In this document: positions 59,637 to 64,000 of the stretch, piece by piece
How the letters are laid out: each line of letters begins with the position of its first letter
Position numbering within the stretch: position 1 is the first letter of the stretch
NCBI GenBank assembly: GCA_020438355.1
Contig: JAGQUT010000007.1
Coordinates: forward strand, 1-64,000
Direction: 5' to 3'
Length of the DNA: 64,000 nt
Source: Solirubrobacterales bacterium
GTDB lineage: Bacteria > Actinomycetota > Thermoleophilia > Solirubrobacterales > 70-9
Program-made: the position numbers and the translations under genes
Notes under the pieces: model-generated
Told to the model about the DNA's origin: nothing
Database searches by the model: none
What the model saw: only the letters and a program-made list of their open reading frames with translations

Positions 59637-60872
59637 GTGGCCGAGAAGTTCAAGGCTCCCCGCGGCACCTTCGACGTGCTGCCGGAGCAGTCAGCCCAGC
59701 GGGAGCGGGTACATCAGGCCGCCCGCGAGATCTTCGGGCTGGCCGGCTACCGGTTCATCATGACGCCCGCCTTCGAGGAAACCGCCCTTTTTGAGAGGGG
59801 AGTGGGGAAATCGACCGACATCGTCCGGAAGGAAATGTTCACCTTCGAGGACAAGGGCGAGAGGTCACTGACCCTCCGTCCCGAAGGCACGGCGCCCATC
59901 TGCCGGGCATACGTCGAACACGGCATGCACAAGTGGCCGCAGCCGGTGAAGCTCTTCTACGCGGGACCGTTCTTCCGTCACGAGCGTCCGCAGGCCGGGC
60001 GATACCGGCAGTTCAACCAGATCGGGGCAGAAGCGATCGGTTCCGCCTCGCCACTGGCCGACGTCGAGGTGATCACTCTGATCAGCGACCTGATCGAGGA
60101 GCTGGGCGTGCCCGGGGTCGAGCTTAGACTCGGGAGCCTCGGATCGCTTGACGCGCGGACGACCTACCTGGAGGAACTCAAGGCCCACCTTCGCTCCCGC
60201 GACGATGAACTCTCGGATGACGTGAAGGAACGGATCGAGATCAATCCACTCCGGGCCTTCGATTCCGATCACGAAGGAACCAGGAGCGTCATGGCCGATG
60301 CCCCGCAGCTGCTCGATTTCCTCTCCGACGAGGACGCCGAGCACTTCGAGCAGGTCAAGTCACTACTCGGCGCCGCTTCCGTCGAGTTCACGATCGATCC
60401 CACCCTTGTCCGGGGCCTCGACTACTACACCCGAACGATCTTCTCCTTCGTCTGCGACCGGCTCGGCGCACAGTCCGAGATCGGCGGCGGAGGCCGCTAC
60501 GACGGACTGATCGAGCAGCTCGGTGGTCCCCCGACTCCGGCGGTCGGCTGGGCGGCCGGGATCGAGCGGATCCTGCTCGCGCTCGACGAGGACGTGACTT
60601 CAGCCGGCATGGACCTGTTCGTAGTAGTGCCCGACCCGGGCCTGACAACCAAGGCCGTCGCCCTGGTTTCGGAGCTCCGCCATCACGGCCTCGCGGTTGA
60701 AATGGATCTCGCCGGACGAAGCGTGAAAGGCCAGTTCAAGCAGGCCGACCGGGTCGGAGCTGCTCACACCCTCATCCTGGAGCCAGGCGGTACCGCGTCA
60801 CTGAAGAACATGGAGACCGGTGACCAGCAGACCGTAGACCCCAAGGACGTAGCCAACCTGATTCGCCCCTGA
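59637..60872 (+). CDS. hisS: Histidyl-tRNA synthetase
   Basis: 411 aa, GTG start; full class II HisRS. APRGTFDVLP N-terminus, motif 2 (FYAGPFFRHERPQAGRYRQFNQIGAE), HisA loop LVRGLDYYTRTIFSF, motif 3 (AAGIERILLAL), and the C-terminal anticodon-binding domain from about residue 320. Charges tRNA-His with histidine. In an operon with the MBL-fold hydrolase. Confidence 0.97.
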   Translation: MAEKFKAPRGTFDVLPEQSAQRERVHQAAREIFGLAGYRFIMTPAFEETALFERGVGKSTDIVRKEMFTFEDKGERSLTLRPEGTAPICRAYVEHGMHKWPQPVKLFYAGPFFRHERPQAGRYRQFNQIGAEAIGSASPLADVEVITLISDLIEELGVPGVELRLGSLGSLDARTTYLEELKAHLRSRDDELSDDVKERIEINPLRAFDSDHEGTRSVMADAPQLLDFLSDEDAEHFEQVKSLLGAASVEFTIDPTLVRGLDYYTRTIFSFVCDRLGAQSEIGGGGRYDGLIEQLGGPPTPAVGWAAGIERILLALDEDVTSAGMDLFVVVPDPGLTTKAVALVSELRHHGLAVEMDLAGRSVKGQFKQADRVGAAHTLILEPGGTASLKNMETGDQQTVDPKDVANLIRP

Positions 60873-60879
60873 GGGTGCC

Positions 60880-60896
60880 GGAGTGCGCGGCGCTCC
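60880..60896 (+). terminator. Hairpin after hisS
   Basis: GGAGTGC pairs GCGCTCC across a 3-base loop; no T-tract. It ends directly at the -35 box of the next promoter. Confidence 0.45.
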
Positions 60897-60926
60897 TTGA
60901 CCTTCAGGGTGTTCCCGCCATACGAT
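60897..60926 (+). promoter_or_regulatory. -35/-10 promoter for CSLREAI protein
   Basis: TTGACC (60897-60902), 18-bp spacer, TACGAT (60921-60926). A leader of about 45 bases ends at GGAGG before ATG 60978. Confidence 0.5.
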
Positions 60927-60977
60927 CCGTTCCAACGGGCTGACACTGGGGAGGCCCGACCGAACGGAGGATTGAGG

Positions 60978-62405
60978 ATGAAGGCGTTTCTGGCGGGGGC
61001 GATCGCCCTGATTGCGGTGCTGCTGGTACCGGCGGCTGCCAACGCGGTGACCATCAACGTGAACACGACGGTCGACGAGTACGGCACGGGAACCAACTGT
61101 TCGCTCAGGGAGGCAATCACCGCGGCTCAGACCAACTCCAGCTTCGGTGGATGCCCGGCCGGATTCGCATCCGACGAGATCCTTCTTCCGGGAGGCGATT
61201 ACCTCATCACCCGCGCGGGTGCCGAAGAGGACACGAACGCGACCGGTGACTTCGACGTCACCGGGACCAATCCTCTCGAGATCCGTGCCGCGGGACCGAA
61301 TGACCGGGTGATCATCGACGGCAACGACCTTGACCGGATCTTCCACAAGACTTCGACCGGTGACCTGAAGCTGACCGCGCTCCGGGTGACAAACGGAAAG
61401 CTGACGGCGATCGAAGATGGTGGCGGAGTTCTGGCCGGGGTCGGGCTCACCAGCCTGGAGGACGTGACCGTTGACAACAGCGAGTCTGCAATCGGGGGAG
61501 GTGGAATCGCGAACTACGCACAGCTCCTGCTCGTCAACAGCACGGTTTCCAGCAACAGCGCGGACGGCAACGGAGGCGGTCTCTACCTGACCGGCGGAAC
61601 ATCCACAACCGTACGAAGCTCGACCATCTTCGCCAACAAGGCCGATGCGAACGATGACGGAAACGGCTACGGAGGTGGCCTCGCTGACACCGGCGGGTCA
61701 GTCAGCTTCACCAACGTCCTGAACGCTTCCAACACCGGCACCGCAACGCTGCCGGCCAACGACGCGAACGACTGTTACAGCGGACCGAGTTTCTTCCCGA
61801 GATTCTCGCTGCAGACCCAGGCCTTCGGGCCCCTGGACTGTCTGGTCGGGTTCAACCCGGGCACAAACGTCCTGGCAGGCAATCCGGGAGTTGACCCGAT
61901 CCTCTCCTACAACGGTGGCCAGACTCCGACCCACGCGCTCCTGCCCGGTTCCCCGGCGATTGGCGCCGGAGGGGTCAACCCTCCAGATGAGTGCCCCGGA
62001 GTGGACCAGAACGGATACGGCCGGCCCGCCGGACAATGCGACATCGGTGCGGTCCAGTTCAAGCCGGAACCGAAGCTGAAGATAACGGCTGTCAAACCGG
62101 GCAAGAAGGTCATCAAGCGAGGCAAGGCACGGGTAATCACCCTGGTCGTCAGAAACTCCGGCACCGGACCTGCGAACGCCACCAAGGCCTGCCTGGTCCT
62201 GACCAAAGCAGCCAGGAAGGGTCTCAGGGTGAAGGGCAAGACCTGCAGGAACCTCGGCAAGGTCGGAGTCTCGGCGACCAAACGGGCGAAGATCAAGCTG
62301 GTCGCCAAGGGATCCGCCCGCAAGAAGGCCTACACCGTCAAGGCCACCGCCAAGGCGACCGGCACGGCGAAGGTGACCCGCTCGTTCAAGGTGCGAGTCA
62401 GGTAG
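60978..62405 (+). CDS. Secreted CSLREAI-type beta-helix protein with CARDB-like C-terminus
   Basis: 475 aa from ATG 60978 (GGAGG 8 bases upstream; an open start at 60897 lies in the promoter). Signal peptide ending AAANAV. CSLREAITAAQTNS near residue 37 is the CSLREAI motif, followed by a right-handed parallel beta-helix (GGGIANYAQLLLVNSTVSSNSADGNGGG) and the choice-of-anchor Q end SPAIGAGGVNP ... CDIGAVQF. A basic CARDB-like domain (390-475) closes with FKVRVR. Probable surface protein; carbohydrate or adhesin role unknown. Confidence 0.85.
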   Translation: MKAFLAGAIALIAVLLVPAAANAVTINVNTTVDEYGTGTNCSLREAITAAQTNSSFGGCPAGFASDEILLPGGDYLITRAGAEEDTNATGDFDVTGTNPLEIRAAGPNDRVIIDGNDLDRIFHKTSTGDLKLTALRVTNGKLTAIEDGGGVLAGVGLTSLEDVTVDNSESAIGGGGIANYAQLLLVNSTVSSNSADGNGGGLYLTGGTSTTVRSSTIFANKADANDDGNGYGGGLADTGGSVSFTNVLNASNTGTATLPANDANDCYSGPSFFPRFSLQTQAFGPLDCLVGFNPGTNVLAGNPGVDPILSYNGGQTPTHALLPGSPAIGAGGVNPPDECPGVDQNGYGRPAGQCDIGAVQFKPEPKLKITAVKPGKKVIKRGKARVITLVVRNSGTGPANATKACLVLTKAARKGLRVKGKTCRNLGKVGVSATKRAKIKLVAKGSARKKAYTVKATAKATGTAKVTRSFKVRVR

Positions 62406-62489
62406 CTCTCCTGTCTGAAACGGTCCGGTCCGCTCCGGTGACAGGCCGGACCGGATCGGGCTGGCGTTTCCTGAAAGACTGGCGCCTCG

Positions 62490-64000
62490 ATGAACGACGC
62501 GCCTGAACTCAATCCGAATTCGTATCGCGACACCTGGTGCGGCCAGGTTCTGGGTGACAAGGTCGGCGGCCCCGTGCGGCTGTCGGGCTGGGTCCACCGT
62601 CGTCGCGACCATGGCGGGCTGATCTTCATCGACCTTCGCGACCGGACCGGTCTGGTGCAGCTCGTCTTCAATCCCGACGAAGCGGGGGGAGCCCATGAAC
62701 TCGGCCATTCACTTCGCTCCGAATATGTGATCACGGTATCCGGCGATGTCGTGACCCGATCTGACGAGACCGTAAATCCGGACCTCCCGACCGGCGAGTT
62801 CGAAGTGCGGGTCAAGGAGGCAGAGATCCTGGCCGAGTCCGACACTCCCCCCTTCGAGATCGAGGGCTTTCACGGGGAAGTTGGCGAAGAGACCAGGCTC
62901 AAACACCGCTACCTGGACCTTCGCCGGGACCAGATGCAGAAGGCGATCAAGCTTCGCCACCGCCTGACCACCTCGATGAGGACTTTCCTCGACGCCGAAG
63001 GGTTCCTCGAGATCGAAACCCCGATCCTCACACTCTCGACGCCTGAAGGAGCGCGTGACTTCCTGGTGCCATCGAGGCTTCAGCGCGGCTCGTTCTACGC
63101 CCTTCCGCAGTCCCCCCAGCTCTTCAAGCAGCTGCTGATGGTCTCCGGCTTCGAGCGCTACTTCCAGATCGCCCGCTGCTTCCGTGACGAAGACCTCAGG
63201 GCCGACCGTCAACCCGATTTCACCCAGCTCGACATCGAAATGAGCTTCGTTGACGGCGAAGACGTGATCGGCGTGAACGAGCGGCTGATCCAGCACGTAC
63301 TGGCCGAGATGGGCGTCGAAGTCGAGATCCCCTTCCAGCGCATGTGTTACGACGAGGCGATCGGACGTTTCGGGTCAGACAAGCCCGACCTCCGTTACGG
63401 CTACGAGCTCAAGGACCTGACCGGGATCCTCCGCGGCACCGGCTTCAAGGCATTCGGTGGCGTGATCGAGAGCGGCGGCCAGGTCAAGGGCATCAACTTC
63501 GGCCAGCGAGACCTCTCAAGGGCCCAGCTGGACGGGCTGATCGATGACGCCAAGGAACTCGGTGCCAAGGGTCTCGTCTGGGCCTTCAGGGAGGGAGACG
63601 GCTGGCGGGCACCGATCGCGAAGTTCCTGTCGGAGGATGAACTCAGGCAGCTGAACGAAACCATGGAGGCGGACGAAGGCGACCTGATGCTGGTTGCGGC
63701 GGACACCCCGTCGATGGTCGCCGCGATTCTCGGTGGCCTTCGGACCCGACTCGCTGAACGTTGGGACCTGATCCCTCACGATGCCGGGAACCGCTTCTGC
63801 TGGATCGTCGACTGGCCACTCTTCGAGTTCAACGATGAGGAAGACCGATGGGACGCGCTCCATCACCCCTTCACCGCACCCGCGGGCGAGTTCGATCCCG
63901 AAAATCCTGGCGAGGCCCGGGCGCAGGCCTACGACCTCGTCTGGAACGGGGTGGAGATCGGCGGTGGATCGATCCGCATCAGCCGGCCCGAGCTCCAGTC
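62490..64000 (+). CDS. aspS: Aspartyl-tRNA synthetase (3' end cut by window edge)
   Basis: 503 codons of an expected ~590, ATG 62490. OB-fold anticodon domain (LSGWVHRRRDHGGLIFIDLRDRTG), motif 1 region, QSPQLFKQLLMV-type motif (SPQLFKQLLMVSGF), motif 2 (YFQIARCFRDEDLRADRQPDFTQLDIEMSF) and the start of the motif 3 block (GGGSIRISRPELQ) at the window edge. The bacterial GAD insertion domain is included. His in RRDHGG replaces the Leu of discriminating E. coli AspRS and is the residue typical of non-discriminating AspRS, so it may also charge tRNA-Asn. Likely followed by motif 3 outside the window. Confidence 0.96.
   Translation, partial: MNDAPELNPNSYRDTWCGQVLGDKVGGPVRLSGWVHRRRDHGGLIFIDLRDRTGLVQLVFNPDEAGGAHELGHSLRSEYVITVSGDVVTRSDETVNPDLPTGEFEVRVKEAEILAESDTPPFEIEGFHGEVGEETRLKHRYLDLRRDQMQKAIKLRHRLTTSMRTFLDAEGFLEIETPILTLSTPEGARDFLVPSRLQRGSFYALPQSPQLFKQLLMVSGFERYFQIARCFRDEDLRADRQPDFTQLDIEMSFVDGEDVIGVNERLIQHVLAEMGVEVEIPFQRMCYDEAIGRFGSDKPDLRYGYELKDLTGILRGTGFKAFGGVIESGGQVKGINFGQRDLSRAQLDGLIDDAKELGAKGLVWAFREGDGWRAPIAKFLSEDELRQLNETMEADEGDLMLVAADTPSMVAAILGGLRTRLAERWDLIPHDAGNRFCWIVDWPLFEFNDEEDRWDALHHPFTAPAGEFDPENPGEARAQAYDLVWNGVEIGGGSIRISRPELQ

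Overview
The window is about 64 kb of high-GC, gene-dense DNA with many GTG and TTG starts, frequent 4-base start/stop overlaps and leaderless promoters. Gene content (Rex, DUF4333, DUF6458 and DUF5993 proteins, a CeoB/CeoC-like TrkA pair, secreted FG-GAP, CSLREAI and NHL proteins) points to an actinobacterium, most likely a soil Thermoleophilia/Solirubrobacterales-type organism. That placement is inference from content, not from a search. No phage, transposase, integrase, CRISPR array or rRNA operon was seen.

Layout. 0-5 kb: a ROK kinase with a long Pro/Lys-rich extension, a hexapeptide acyltransferase, and a pantothenate operon (DUF2520 reductase-like gene, panC, panB). 5-10.8 kb: the t6A tRNA-modification set (tsaE, tsaB, rimI, tsaD) running into a redox group (glutaredoxin-like, rex, GCS2 carboxylate-amine ligase) and a DUF1844-like gene. 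10.8-21.8 kb: the most unusual region. A membrane diguanylate cyclase is divergent from a tightly coupled operon that encodes a glycosyltransferase with an N-terminal c-di-GMP-binding MshEN domain, a GT-C-like membrane protein, a secreted lipoprotein, an orphan PstS-like binding lipoprotein and a further secreted protein. Two paralogous coiled-coil proteins bracket it. I read it as a c-di-GMP-controlled surface polysaccharide system, analogous in logic to E. coli NfrB but with different domain order and partners. 21.8-27 kb: two APC permeases with Usp-like tails plus two TrkA proteins, probably potassium uptake, followed by tRNA-Gln.

27-50 kb: a class III aminotransferase, a heterodimeric ABC exporter, an RlmA-like methyltransferase coupled to an alkylsulfatase-like enzyme, an FAD oxidoreductase with a leaderless 23-codon leader peptide, a SigB/F-type sigma factor, a Crp/Fnr regulator, a P450, a DsbB operon with two small membrane proteins missing from long-ORF calls, two large FG-GAP surface proteins and a copper protein. 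50-64 kb: a 2.4-kb cassette with one NHL-repeat gene, flanked by an intact tRNA-Met and a copy of that tRNA's 3' half; an ABC-2 exporter; aminopeptidase, FtcD-like, MBL-fold, hisS, a CSLREAI beta-helix protein, and aspS cut by the window edge.

A recurring rule helps set starts: a TAnnnT -10 box lies 6-7 bases before the start codon of at least 17 genes, implying leaderless transcripts.
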